This document shows positions 25,073-34,139 of a stretch of DNA of 64,000 bases, piece by piece. A model generated the notes under the pieces. The model did no database searches. It was not told the DNA's origin and saw nothing but the letters and a program-made list of their open reading frames with translations. The stretch spans positions 42,789 through 106,788 of the forward strand of contig DXAL01000013.1 in the NCBI GenBank assembly GCA_019117125.1. The letters run 5' to 3'. Numbering within the stretch: the stretch's first letter is position 1; every line of letters begins with the position of its first letter. The DNA comes from Candidatus Mediterraneibacter merdipullorum (lineage in GTDB: Bacteria > Bacillota > Clostridia > Lachnospirales > Lachnospiraceae). A program made the position numbers and the translations under genes.

Positions 25073-27838
25073 CTACTCTAGAGCGCTCTTCACCTGTTTC
25101 CTGCGCTGCATCCTCCGCTGGTTCTTATTGGCAAAGGCACGCGCCCTGGCATAGAGCAGCATGCGCCTTCCCTCCGGGCTGCGCGTGTAGACCAGGCGGA
25201 ACTTCCCGATAAAGGGACGGAGCGCCTTCTGGAATGCCTCCGCCTTATCCCGGCTCCCCGCGAACAGCGGCGGCACGCAGAAATATTCCCTCGCCCGCTC
25301 TTTCCCGCCGCCATGGCAGAGCAGATACCGCTGGTTCTCCACCGGGGCGAGCATCTCACAGAGCGTATCTGCGTAGACATTCTTCTCCCGGTCCGTGCCC
25401 CCGGAAAGCCATGCGTCGAACCAGACGCCGTCCTGCTCGTCCCACATCACCCGGCAGGGGGATGTGATATGGCCGGCGTTTTTCAGCGCGGCAAGACAGC
25501 CCTTGCTGATTCCGCGGAATCTCCACATCGGCGTAATCTGCCGGATGATGGAGCCGCCGAACAGCAGGGTCAGCAGCAGGAACACACCCGAAGCCAGTAT
25601 CAGCCCCTGGCTGCCCGGCAGGAAATCCCGGTACAGCGCACAGCGCAGGATGTATAAAAGTTCCGCCGCCGTGATAAGAATCTGGGCGCCCAGGGCATAG
25701 AAGAACGAAGCGCTCCTTCGGAAGGCCTTCTTCTCGGTCCTGGACTCCACTGCCACTTCCATCTTTTTCGGATTGATGACGGCGTCCTTCCACTGCTGTT
25801 CCACGGCGGAGCGGTCCGCGCTCCTTCCTGCCATGTCTTCGTTGATTTTCATGAGATGGTCCGGACGGAACGGTCCTTTCACACTCTGGAGCCGCCGGAT
25901 GCCGTTTTCAATGCTCTTCCCGTCATAGCTGACTCCCAGCACGCCGTCCATCCGCCGCTCCAGCGTATGGAAGTCTTCAGAGAGCTCCGGGTACCGGATG
26001 CCCATCCGCCGCTTCTCTTCTGCCTCCTGAGGAGTAGACATGCAGACCAGGTGCCAGATATTGCTGACTTTCCGGCTGTCCCACGGACAGATGCGTATTG
26101 CCCTGCCCCGCATCTGGTTGCCCAGCACATAGGAGCCCACCGTACTCGCCATGACAAGGGAGTTGATGCCCGGAGAATCCCAGCCTTCTCCCAGGAGGGC
26201 CCGGGTCCCCACCAGAATCTGGATGAGCCCCTGCTCAAAGAGCTCCGTGACGATGCGGGTGCAGACGCTTCCCTTCCCGCCTGCGCTCACTTCGCTGTAC
26301 CCCAGTTCCTTTCCGGACGGGTCGCAGAATGGGCGGAACTCTGCGCCCAGGTCCGGACGTTCTTTTTCCAGCGCCCGGGCAAATGCATCCCGCGCCCCGT
26401 CCGGCAGGATAACCATGCTCCCGCACAGGACGCCCAGCCGCCATCCGCAGCTGTTCCGCCGAAGGAGTTCAAAGACAGGGATGACTCCCATGGTCCCGGG
26501 CTCCTTGTCCGGATTTCCCACTGCGCTCTTATACTCGCTGCGGATATAGTCCGTCAGTATCAGCATCCGGAGCTTTTCCCCCATGGAAGCGTACTCACAG
26601 GAGGCGATGCGCAGGATGCTCTCCTGTTTGCCCCTGCTGCTTATCAGCATCTTTTCCAGCTTCTCGCTGACAAGGAAGGAGACGTTCTTCCCGCTGAGCA
26701 GTCCGGCGCTGCGGAGCTGCTTTGTGAGAGCCTCCCGGTAGGCGCCGTCCGCCTGATAACTTTCCCCGTCGTCAAAGAGGAAGCCCTGGAGGAAATATTC
26801 CATCCACTTTTCCGACATCTCCGGCATCTGACGGACCCCGAGGACTTCCAGCCAGCGCCGGGAGAACCGGATGCCCGACGCCTGGCAGAAGGTGAGCAGG
26901 CCGGAGAGATAGCCGGGGTTTTCCAGCATGCGGTCAAACCAGCCGTCGTAATCGGAAAGCGCCGGGTGTGTGGCAGCCGCCTCCCTCAAGAGCGCGTCGC
27001 CCATCAGGAAGTCAAACATGTCCGCCGCAGCGCTTCGGAATCCCTGGATGGCTTCCATCTCTTCCCGGGACGGACAGTTAAACCATACATAATCCTGATG
27101 AGGGCAGAGGCTTCCCTCTTTTACCAGCTCGGGAACCGTAATCTCCGCATCCACCGGACCGCACATCTTCGTATAGCGCTCCCACTGGGAGGGCGTGGAA
27201 TCATAGGGCGGCGTGGCGGTGAGCGCGATGACGGTGACGCCTTCCATCTCTGCCATAAACTTTTCCAGCGCCTTCCACCATTCGTTTTTGAGGTGGTGGC
27301 ACTCATCCAGGCAGATGGTGCCTGTCCCGGCTTCCTTCACCTGCCGGATAAAATCGAACCCCGTGAAATCGATTTCCTCGTTCCTGCCTTCCTCTTCCGT
27401 CTCCTCTACGTTTTTCTCACCGGACATGGCGCTGTAGAGGGTCTGGTAGGTCAGGGAAGTGATGAGTCCCGGCGTACGGATATCCTCGGAGAGGAGCGCT
27501 CTTCCCTTCCCCTTCTCTCCCGGGAACCTGTCCACATCCCCGGCAAAGGATTCCCGGATGCGCTCCAGCCACTGGCGGCGTATCACAATGCGCGGCGAGA
27601 GGATGATGCAGGGTTTCCCCACCCTGCGTATGAGCTCGATCCCCAGGGTCGTCTTTCCCGCTCCCGGTGCGGCAACGATATGGATTTTCCCGTCGGACAG
27701 GTAGTCGTCCGCTTCCCCGAGCACCCGCTTTTGGTAGCTTCGCCAGGTGCCCCGAAACGCCAGAAGCCCTTCGTAGACATTTCCTGACTTCTGCTGTACC
27801 GCCTGCTCTTTCGTGTTCCGGACCTGTGTGTTTCCCAT
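25073..27838 (-). CDS. Large SF2 (DEAD/DEAH-type) helicase with a membrane hairpin
   Basis: The product has 921 residues. Helicase motifs are clear: Walker A APGAGKTTLG at about 56-64, motif II DECH at about 178-181, motif III TATPP near 208, then a second RecA-like domain with LVGTRALLGEGWDSPG and motif VI QMRGRAIRI. A large insert separates the two halves. Near residues 710-768 two strongly hydrophobic segments (ASFFYALGAQILITAAELLY and LILASGVFLLLTLLFGG) form a likely membrane hairpin, followed by about 150 more residues ending in a very basic tail. The start at 27838 follows GGGGAGG; the frame is open upstream but crosses the promoter. I do not recognise the full architecture. Confidence 0.85.
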   Translation of the reverse strand: MGNTQVRNTKEQAVQQKSGNVYEGLLAFRGTWRSYQKRVLGEADDYLSDGKIHIVAAPGAGKTTLGIELIRRVGKPCIILSPRIVIRRQWLERIRESFAGDVDRFPGEKGKGRALLSEDIRTPGLITSLTYQTLYSAMSGEKNVEETEEEGRNEEIDFTGFDFIRQVKEAGTGTICLDECHHLKNEWWKALEKFMAEMEGVTVIALTATPPYDSTPSQWERYTKMCGPVDAEITVPELVKEGSLCPHQDYVWFNCPSREEMEAIQGFRSAAADMFDFLMGDALLREAAATHPALSDYDGWFDRMLENPGYLSGLLTFCQASGIRFSRRWLEVLGVRQMPEMSEKWMEYFLQGFLFDDGESYQADGAYREALTKQLRSAGLLSGKNVSFLVSEKLEKMLISSRGKQESILRIASCEYASMGEKLRMLILTDYIRSEYKSAVGNPDKEPGTMGVIPVFELLRRNSCGWRLGVLCGSMVILPDGARDAFARALEKERPDLGAEFRPFCDPSGKELGYSEVSAGGKGSVCTRIVTELFEQGLIQILVGTRALLGEGWDSPGINSLVMASTVGSYVLGNQMRGRAIRICPWDSRKVSNIWHLVCMSTPQEAEEKRRMGIRYPELSEDFHTLERRMDGVLGVSYDGKSIENGIRRLQSVKGPFRPDHLMKINEDMAGRSADRSAVEQQWKDAVINPKKMEVAVESRTEKKAFRRSASFFYALGAQILITAAELLYILRCALYRDFLPGSQGLILASGVFLLLTLLFGGSIIRQITPMWRFRGISKGCLAALKNAGHITSPCRVMWDEQDGVWFDAWLSGGTDREKNVYADTLCEMLAPVENQRYLLCHGGGKERAREYFCVPPLFAGSRDKAEAFQKALRPFIGKFRLVYTRSPEGRRMLLYARARAFANKNQRRMQRRKQVKSALE

Positions 27839-27901
27839 CTGCCATTCCTCCCCTTTTGTATCCGCTGCTGCCTTCCTCTTCTTTCGTTTCGTACGACCTC
27901 T

Positions 27902-27930
27902 ATTATACCTGCTGTACACGGAATTGTCGA
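27902..27930 (-). promoter_or_regulatory. Sigma-A promoter of the helicase gene
   Basis: Minus-strand TCGACA (27925-27930) and TATAAT (27902-27907) with a 17-base spacer. The predicted start site lies about 60 bases before the helicase ATG. Confidence 0.75.
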
Positions 27931-27934
27931 GACG

Positions 27935-27964
27935 GCGCTCCGGAAAACTGCGCTCCGGAAAACC
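27935..27964. repeat. Direct repeat of 15 bases, two copies
   Basis: GCGCTCCGGAAAACT is followed at once by GCGCTCCGGAAAACC, differing only in the last base. The pair sits just upstream of the helicase promoter -35 box. Confidence 0.8.
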
Positions 27965-27990
27965 GCCGGTGCCGTCCGCCGGGAGACTTT

Positions 27991-28033
27991 CGGAGGCTGC
28001 TCCCCCACGCACAACCTGCCGGAGCAGCCTCCG
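27991..28033. terminator. Long GC-rich inverted repeat after spoIVA
   Basis: CGGAGGCTGCTCC (27991-28003) is perfectly complementary to GGAGCAGCCTCCG (28021-28033) with a 17-base loop. It lies 43 bases beyond the spoIVA stop. No T run follows on the minus strand, so it is at best an unusual terminator; it may protect the mRNA end or serve another role. Confidence 0.5.
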
Positions 28034-28075
28034 CCTTCCCCGTTTCTGTACTGTCTGTTTCGGGCGCGCCAAAGT

Positions 28076-29548
28076 TCAGATAATGATGCACACAAGCCCG
28101 CCGTTCGTATCGTTGACAATCTTCTGCATGGAGTCCTGCAGCTTTGCCTGGCTCTCATCCCCGATCATGGCAATCTTGTTGCGCATGCCGTCCATGACAA
28201 GTTCCTCCACCGTCTTTCCGAAGATGTTCGTATCCCAGACCCCTCCCGGCGTCTCGCTCTCTTTTCGGAGATACTCCGCCAGGTCCTGCGCCTGCTTTTC
28301 ATTTCCCACGATGGGCGCGATCTCCGTCTCGATATTGGCGCGTATCATGTGGATGGAGGGCGCCTCGGAGCGTATCTTGACGCCGTATTTGCTCCCCTGC
28401 TTGATGATGACCGGTTCCTCCAGCCGGATATCCTCCTTCGCGGGCGTCACAACCCCGTAGCCTTTCAGCTTCACGCTGGTAAATGCATCTTTCAGGCTGC
28501 TCAGCTCCGCCCGCATGGACGAGAGTTCCCGGACCGTGGATATCAGCTCGTATTCGCCGCGTATCCGGGTCCCCGTAAGTTCGCTGAGCACTTCGTAATA
28601 ATATTCCTGCCGGTATGTGACCTGTATCCGGACCTTCCCGGAGTCCATGCCGATGCCGGATACCGTCATATCCTCCACATAGTTTCCGTCCGCCTTCAGG
28701 TCCAGGGACAGGATGCTCCGGATGTCGTCCAGTCCGTTCATGACCGCCCGCGCCGCATCCAGCAGGTCCTGCCGGATGCGGTGGTCCGCCGGGAGCATCT
28801 CCACCCATTTCGGCACATAGAACTCCACTTCCGTCACCGGGAAGCGGTAGAGCGCCTGGCGCATGATTTCGTGGATGTCCTCTTCCTTCATCTGTTCGCA
28901 GTTTACCGGCACCACCGCTGCCCTGTATTTCTCCTCCAGCTCCTTCTGCAGGGCCGCCGCCTCATCCCCGTAAGGCTTCCGGCAGTTGAGCAGGATGAGG
29001 AAGGGCTTGCCGATGGCTTTCAGTTCCCGGACCGTCTTCTCTTCCGCCTCTATGTAGTTTTCTCTCGGGATGTCCGTCACGCTCCCGTCCGTAGTCACGA
29101 CAAAGCCGACAGTGGCATGGTCCCGTATCACTTTCTGGGTCCCCATGGCAGCCGCTTTCGTAAAGGGAATCTCATACTCGGACCAGGGCGTCTTCACCTG
29201 CCGCTCCACATCCTGCTCCATGTGTCCGGATGCGCCCTCCACCATGAAGCCGACGCAGTCCACCAGACGAATCTTTACCTCCACATCCCCGGAAAGCCGG
29301 ACGGAGGCGGCTTCCTTCGGGACAAACTTGGGCTCCGTCGTCATGACCGTGGTCCCGGAAGCAGACTGGGGCAGTTCGTCTTTCGTCCGCTCCCGGTCAT
29401 GCGCCTCCGTCATATGGGGCAGCACCAGCAGCTCCATGAACCGTTTGATAAACGTGGATTTCCCCGTCCTGACCGGACCGACCACGCCGATGTAGATTTC
29501 CCCGCCCGTCCTTGCCTTGATATCTCTGTATACCTGAAATGAATCCAT
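28076..29548 (-). CDS. spoIVA: Stage IV sporulation protein A (spore coat ATPase)
   Basis: The product has 490 residues, almost the length of the Bacillus protein. SpoIVA binds and hydrolyses ATP and polymerises into the basement layer of the spore coat around the forespore. The N-terminal Walker A GPVRTGKSTFIKRFM (about 24-38) and the SASGTTVMTTEPKFVP switch region are intact. The C-terminal end (GLVCIII) fits the conserved membrane-targeting tail. An AAGGGGG site precedes the ATG, and a sigma-E-like promoter lies just upstream. This gene is strong evidence that the organism forms endospores. Confidence 0.97.
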   Translation of the reverse strand: MDSFQVYRDIKARTGGEIYIGVVGPVRTGKSTFIKRFMELLVLPHMTEAHDRERTKDELPQSASGTTVMTTEPKFVPKEAASVRLSGDVEVKIRLVDCVGFMVEGASGHMEQDVERQVKTPWSEYEIPFTKAAAMGTQKVIRDHATVGFVVTTDGSVTDIPRENYIEAEEKTVRELKAIGKPFLILLNCRKPYGDEAAALQKELEEKYRAAVVPVNCEQMKEEDIHEIMRQALYRFPVTEVEFYVPKWVEMLPADHRIRQDLLDAARAVMNGLDDIRSILSLDLKADGNYVEDMTVSGIGMDSGKVRIQVTYRQEYYYEVLSELTGTRIRGEYELISTVRELSSMRAELSSLKDAFTSVKLKGYGVVTPAKEDIRLEEPVIIKQGSKYGVKIRSEAPSIHMIRANIETEIAPIVGNEKQAQDLAEYLRKESETPGGVWDTNIFGKTVEELVMDGMRNKIAMIGDESQAKLQDSMQKIVNDTNGGLVCIII

Positions 29549-29575
29549 AAAAATACCCCCTTATCCTGCTGATAC

Positions 29576-29605
29576 AATGTATGCCGCAGTTTCCGGGGGT
29601 ATGAC
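29576..29605 (-). promoter_or_regulatory. Sigma-E-like promoter of spoIVA
   Basis: On the minus strand the -10 element CATACATT (29576-29583) matches the mother-cell sigma-E consensus CATACANT. A GTCATAC element (29599-29605) lies 15 bases upstream as a plausible -35. spoIVA is sigma-E dependent in Bacillus. Confidence 0.65.
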
Positions 29606-29618
29606 ATCTTTCACGCCG

Positions 29619-30629
29619 CTATTCCCAGGTAAGCGCCGTATTTTCACTGCACGACTGGCGCAGCATCAGGTCGTTCACCGCATCCTTCGCCGATTTTCCT
29701 TCAAAGAGGACTGCATTGACTTCATCCACAATCGGCATGGATACGTTGTATTCCTTTGCCAGCTTTGCCGCTGCCTTTGCGGAATACACGCCTTCCACGA
29801 CCATCTTCACTTCCGCCATGGCTTCTTCCATGGACATGCCCTGTCCCATCAGATAGCCTGCCCTGCGGTTCCTGCTGTGCACGCTGGCGCAGGTCACGAT
29901 CAGGTCTCCGATGCCGGTCAGACCACTGAACGTCTCGATCCGCCCGCCCATTTTCACGCCGAGGCGCGCAATCTCCGCGATGCCCCTGGTGATGAGCGCG
30001 GCCTTTGTATTATCGCCGTATCCCAGACCGTCTGCAATGCCGGCCGCCAGCGCGATGACGTTTTTCAGGGAGCCGCCCAGCTCCATGCCCAGCACGTCCG
30101 GGCTGATGTACACCCGGAATACCGGGCTGATAAATGCAGCCTGCAGATACTCTGCCGTCTTCTTTGTCTTCGCACCGATGACGCAGGTCGTCGGCAGGCG
30201 CCTGCCCACTTCCTCCGCATGGCTCGGTCCCGAGAGGACCGCCACATCTGCCTGGGGGATTTCCTGCTCAATCTGCCTGGAAAGGGTCATGAGCGTCGTC
30301 TCCTCGATTCCTTTCGCCACGTCCACGATGATCTGCCCTTCTGCGACGTAGGGAGCCATCTTCCGGGCAGTCGCCCTCGTATAGGGAGAGGGCACGGCAA
30401 GGACGAGGAAATCCCTGTCCTTTACGGCGCTTTCCAAATCCCCTGTGATTTCCATGTCATCCGCCAGCTTCACGCCCGGGAGCTTGGAGGTATGCTCCCG
30501 TTTCTCCCGGAGCATCTTTACTTCGTTCTCGTCGATGGACCAGATGGTCACCCTGTGACCGTTGTCGTGAAGGAGGACAGAGAGCGCCGTCCCCCAGCTT
30601 CCTGCGCCCAGTACACTTACATTTGCCAT
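29619..30629 (-). CDS. gpsA: Glycerol-3-phosphate dehydrogenase [NAD(P)+]
   Basis: The product has 336 residues. It reduces dihydroxyacetone phosphate to glycerol 3-phosphate for phospholipid synthesis. The Rossmann motif VLGAGSWGTALS opens the protein. FLVLAVPSPYTRA, LSGPSHAEEVG (substrate site) and the catalytic Lys in GGSLKNVIALAAGIADGLG are intact. The start at 30629 follows AAAGGAGAAG. It comes directly after plsY, four bases downstream, so the enzyme making the substrate and the acyltransferase using it are coupled. Confidence 0.96.
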   Translation of the reverse strand: MANVSVLGAGSWGTALSVLLHDNGHRVTIWSIDENEVKMLREKREHTSKLPGVKLADDMEITGDLESAVKDRDFLVLAVPSPYTRATARKMAPYVAEGQIIVDVAKGIEETTLMTLSRQIEQEIPQADVAVLSGPSHAEEVGRRLPTTCVIGAKTKKTAEYLQAAFISPVFRVYISPDVLGMELGGSLKNVIALAAGIADGLGYGDNTKAALITRGIAEIARLGVKMGGRIETFSGLTGIGDLIVTCASVHSRNRRAGYLMGQGMSMEEAMAEVKMVVEGVYSAKAAAKLAKEYNVSMPIVDEVNAVLFEGKSAKDAVNDLMLRQSCSENTALTWE

Positions 30630-30633
30630 AATC

Positions 30634-31293
30634 CTACTTCTCCTTTTTCTTTGAACCGAATTTATTTTCACTGCCTGCTGCCAGCCGTTTCAGGTTTTCC
30701 CGGTGGCGGTACCACGCAAGCGCGGTCATCAGAAAGAGCACCGCATACAGTTCGATGCACCGGATATCCGCCATCTGGAACCACCCCAGATTCCCGATGA
30801 GGATCATCTCCAGCAGAAAGACGGTGTACGCGGCAAGGGACCCCACCGATATGTACCTCGTGACGATGACGGGGATCAGGAATGCCGCCAGCGTGACCGG
30901 TATGAGCAGCAGGCTCGCCGGCAGATGCCAGAAGCTGTTGACGACCACAAGCCCCGCCATCACGGCGATTCCCTTTCCTCCTTTAAAATTCATGTAAAAC
31001 GGATAGTTGTGCCCCAGCGTCACTCCGGCGCCTGCATAGAGGGCGAGGAGCGGGCGCATCCCGCTTCCCCGGTACAGGAAGAACACGATGAGGAATGCCG
31101 CCACGCATTTGAGCACGTCCCCTGCAAAAGTCAGAAGTCCGGCTTTCCAGCCCAGCACCCGCAGGGCGTTCGTGGTCCCCGCATTCCCGCTTCCTTTCTT
31201 CCTGATATCCACATGGCTCATCTCACCGACAATATAGCCGGTCTGAAACAGACCGCAGACATAGCCGATCGCCAGACAGATTAAACGTTCCAT
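30634..31293 (-). CDS. plsY: Acyl-phosphate:glycerol-3-phosphate acyltransferase
   Basis: The product has 219 residues and about five membrane helices. PlsY moves an acyl group from acyl phosphate (made by PlsX) to glycerol 3-phosphate. Conserved loops are seen: KKGSGNAGTTNALRVLG, LGHNYPFYMNFKGGKGIA and the later ISVGSLAA. A GTG three bases upstream could also start the protein, since AAAGGAG is seven bases from it and ten from the ATG. It follows der almost without a gap. Confidence 0.95.
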   Translation of the reverse strand: MERLICLAIGYVCGLFQTGYIVGEMSHVDIRKKGSGNAGTTNALRVLGWKAGLLTFAGDVLKCVAAFLIVFFLYRGSGMRPLLALYAGAGVTLGHNYPFYMNFKGGKGIAVMAGLVVVNSFWHLPASLLLIPVTLAAFLIPVIVTRYISVGSLAAYTVFLLEMILIGNLGWFQMADIRCIELYAVLFLMTALAWYRHRENLKRLAAGSENKFGSKKKEK

Positions 31294-31297
31294 CACT

Positions 31298-32626
31298 TTA
31301 CTGCTCCTTTTCCTTTCTCTCCCTGATAAAGAACTTCAGCGAAGTCCCCCGGAAACCGAACGCCTCCCGTATCTTGTTCTCCAGATACCTGGTGTAGGAG
31401 AAATGCATCAGCTCCCGGTCGTTTACAAATATCACAAAGGTCGGCGGTTTCACCGACACCTGGGTGATATAATACAGCTTCAGGCGTTTGCCCTTGTCGG
31501 AGGGGGGCTGCTGCATCGCCACTGCTTCGGTCATGATTTCATTGAGGACGCCGGTGGCCACCCGGAGCGTCTGGCTCGCAATGACCATGTCAATCCGGTC
31601 ATAGAGCTTTACAAGGCGCTGACCGGTGAGCGCCGACACATACATGATTTCCGCGTAGGGCATGTAGGAGAGCACGCTGCGGATATCCTTTTCGTATTCC
31701 CGCATGGTCCTGTCGTTCTTCTCTACCGCGTCCCACTTGTTCACCACGATGATGATGCCTTTTCCCCTCTCGTGGGCGATGCCCGCAATCTTGGCATCCT
31801 GCTCGGTGACTCCCTCCGTGGCGTCGATGACCATGAGGACCACATCGGCGCGCTCCACTGCCGTCACCGTGCGGATGATGCTGTACCGTTCCAGTTCCTC
31901 TTTGATGCGGCTCTTTCTCCGAAGCCCCGCCGTGTCGATGAACACATATTCCTTCCCGTCATGGACGACCGTGGTATCCACGGCGTCCCGGGTCGTTCCC
32001 GCCACGTCCGATACGATGACCCGGTTCTCCCCGACCAGACGGTTGATGATGGAAGACTTCCCTACATTTGGCTTCCCCACGATGGCGATGCGGGGACGGT
32101 CGTCCTCCTCCTGTGCGGACGCCCCTTCCGGAAAATGGGCTGCGACCGCTTCCAGCATGTCCCCCAGACCGAGCCTGGAAGCCGCGGAGATGGGGACCGG
32201 ATCGCCGATGCCCAGGTTGTAGAACTCATAGACATCCGGCATGAATTTGTCAAAATTGTCCACTTTATTTACCACCAGCACCACCGGCTTGCCGGAACGC
32301 CGGAGCATGTCCGCCACCTTGGAGTCCGCATCCACCACGCCCTGCCTCACATCGGTGATGAAGATGATGACGTCCGCCGTATCGATGGCGATCTGCGCCT
32401 GCTCCCGCATCTGGGAGAGGATCACGTCCCTGCTGTCCGGTTCGATACCTCCTGTATCGACCATGGTAAATTCTTTATCAAGCCATGTCACGTCCGCATA
32501 AATCCTGTCCCGTGTCACGCCGGGGGTGTCTTTCACAATGGAGATCATCTCCCCCGCCAGCGCGTTGAACAGCGTGGATTTCCCCACATTGGGACGTCCC
32601 ACGATGGCAACAACTGGTTTGCTCAT
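31298..32626 (-). CDS. der: Ribosome biogenesis GTPase Der
   Basis: The product has 442 residues with two GTPase domains in tandem, the hallmark of Der (EngA). Each has a P-loop ([12 protein letters not shown] near residue 10; [12 protein letters not shown] near 185), a DTGG or DTAG switch and NKVD or NKWD base-recognition motif. A C-terminal KH-like domain follows. It helps mature the 50S subunit. The ATG at 32626 is preceded by AAAGGTGATA. Order der-plsY-gpsA-spoIVA is common in clostridia. Confidence 0.97.
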   Translation of the reverse strand: MSKPVVAIVGRPNVGKSTLFNALAGEMISIVKDTPGVTRDRIYADVTWLDKEFTMVDTGGIEPDSRDVILSQMREQAQIAIDTADVIIFITDVRQGVVDADSKVADMLRRSGKPVVLVVNKVDNFDKFMPDVYEFYNLGIGDPVPISAASRLGLGDMLEAVAAHFPEGASAQEEDDRPRIAIVGKPNVGKSSIINRLVGENRVIVSDVAGTTRDAVDTTVVHDGKEYVFIDTAGLRRKSRIKEELERYSIIRTVTAVERADVVLMVIDATEGVTEQDAKIAGIAHERGKGIIIVVNKWDAVEKNDRTMREYEKDIRSVLSYMPYAEIMYVSALTGQRLVKLYDRIDMVIASQTLRVATGVLNEIMTEAVAMQQPPSDKGKRLKLYYITQVSVKPPTFVIFVNDRELMHFSYTRYLENKIREAFGFRGTSLKFFIRERKEKEQ

Positions 32627-32637
32627 TGTATCACCTT

Positions 32638-33960
32638 TCAACTCTGTTTCTTTCCCAGGACCGCGTCAATCAGGTCCTGTCCGCTTGATTTTACAATAAC
32701 TGCCGGCACTTGTAAAGCGTCGGAGAGCTCTTTTGCCGAAACATCGTCCAGAAAAATATCTTCGTCCGCCTTCAGCATGTTGCACGGGATGAGGAGCTCC
32801 TCCCCCAGGTCCTGTCCGCTCAGCTGGGCGATCAGGTCCTGTCCCGTCACGAGCCCGGACACGGTGATGCGCTCTCCGAAGAAGTCATTGCGGATGGGGA
32901 AGACCTGTGGGCGCACATTCGGATACTTTTCCCGTATCTTTTCCGCCATGGCGCGGATGCAGGGAGCGGCAAGCATTCCCGTGGCAATGGAGACGCGCCT
33001 CTTCCGGCTGTCGCCTGAGAGCTTCTCAAAGCCCGCGGCGAACTCGTCCATCAGGAGCCGGAGCATCCCCACCCCGTTTTCCAGCTGGAGATAGCCGTCG
33101 TATCTGTCTGCTTCCGGCAGCTCTTCTCCCGCCAGGAGATACCACTCGTCTCCCGCGTGGATGAAATGGGTGCCGCAGCGGCTGAAAATCTCATCCTGCC
33201 ACCGGTGGATGACAGAGAGGACTTCCCGCGCATCTTCTTTCGTAAAGGGCGCAAGGTCGCAGAGCCCGTCCCGGAATCTCGTCAGTCCCACCGGCACTAC
33301 GGATACGCTCTTTAAGAGAGGCAGATATCCGGTCAGGTCCCGGATGGACGCTTCCAGCTTCTCCCCGTCATTGATACCCTTGCAGAGCACGATCTGGCCG
33401 TTCATCTCGATGCCTCCCTGGCAGAGCATGTCCACCTTCTTTAACGCCTCCCCGGCGAACCGGTTGTTCAGCATCCGGCACCGGAGTTCCGGGTCTGTGG
33501 TATGGAACGAGATGTTGATGGGCTCCAGACGGTACCGGATGATGCGCCGGATATCCTGTTCGCTCATGTTGGTCAGGGTCACATAATTGCCCTGGAGGAA
33601 GGAAAGGCGCGAGTCATCGTCCTTAAAATACAGGGTCCTGCGCATGCCCGGCGGCATCTGGTCGATAAAGCAGAACAGACATTTGTTGCGGCAGGAGCGG
33701 TACTCATCCATCAGCCCGCTCTCAAATTCCAGCCCCAGGTCCTCATCTTCGTCCTTCTCAATCTCCAGCTCCCACGGTTCTCCGTCCGCCTTCCGGATAA
33801 GGAGCACGATGTCCTCGTCCTCGGTATAATACTGGTAGTCAAAAATATCCTCTATTTCATTTCCGTTTACGGAAAGCAGCGCATCCCCCGGCTCCAGCCC
33901 GAGCTCTGCGGCAATGCTGCCCTGCCGTACCCGTCGGATGATATGTTCCTGTCTCTTCAT
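32638..33960 (-). CDS. PDZ / radical SAM / DUF512 protein
   Basis: The product has 440 residues. A short PDZ-like domain ([20 protein letters not shown]) is followed by a radical SAM-like region with the Cys triad CRNKCLFCF and a C-terminal DUF512 region. The family is conserved in clostridia and cyanobacteria, and its reaction is unknown as far as I know. The ATG at 33960 fits relatives that start MKRxEHII; one at 33981 is also possible. The stop lies 11 bases before der. Its promoter diverges from that of the PRPP synthase gene. Confidence 0.88.
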   Translation of the reverse strand: MKRQEHIIRRVRQGSIAAELGLEPGDALLSVNGNEIEDIFDYQYYTEDEDIVLLIRKADGEPWELEIEKDEDEDLGLEFESGLMDEYRSCRNKCLFCFIDQMPPGMRRTLYFKDDDSRLSFLQGNYVTLTNMSEQDIRRIIRYRLEPINISFHTTDPELRCRMLNNRFAGEALKKVDMLCQGGIEMNGQIVLCKGINDGEKLEASIRDLTGYLPLLKSVSVVPVGLTRFRDGLCDLAPFTKEDAREVLSVIHRWQDEIFSRCGTHFIHAGDEWYLLAGEELPEADRYDGYLQLENGVGMLRLLMDEFAAGFEKLSGDSRKRRVSIATGMLAAPCIRAMAEKIREKYPNVRPQVFPIRNDFFGERITVSGLVTGQDLIAQLSGQDLGEELLIPCNMLKADEDIFLDDVSAKELSDALQVPAVIVKSSGQDLIDAVLGKKQS

Positions 33961-34031
33961 CTTCTCATCAAAACTCCTCATAATCTCGCATGAGCCTGCC
34001 CGGCAGACCGGCGTCCCAGGTTCACGGGACT

Positions 34032-34060
34032 ATTGTATCACATTTCTTCCTTGAATTTAA
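34032..34060 (-). promoter_or_regulatory. Possible promoter of the DUF512-der-plsY-gpsA operon
   Basis: Minus-strand TTAAAT (34055-34060) and TACAAT (34032-34037) with 17 bases between them. Its -35 box overlaps that of the divergent PRPP synthase promoter. Confidence 0.5.
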
Positions 34061-34079
34061 GACGGAAAAATGATATAAA
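34051..34079 (+). promoter_or_regulatory. Promoter of the PRPP synthase gene
   Basis: TTGAAT (34051-34056), 17 bases, TATAAA (34074-34079). The short leader holds a hairpin, CCCTGC with GCAGGG, near 34093-34114. Confidence 0.7.
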
Positions 34080-34139
34080 AGATATGTCACTCCCTGCGGC
34101 ATCTTCTGCAGGGTCACAATCCAGAAACAGGAGAAAAAA

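Noticed and set aside
25856..27787. 643-codon plus-strand frame opposite the helicase gene
   Set aside because: A shadow of the GC-rich helicase gene without start signals or motifs.
31403..33094. 563-codon plus-strand frame opposite der and the DUF512 gene
   Set aside because: Spans two real genes on the other strand and has no support of its own.
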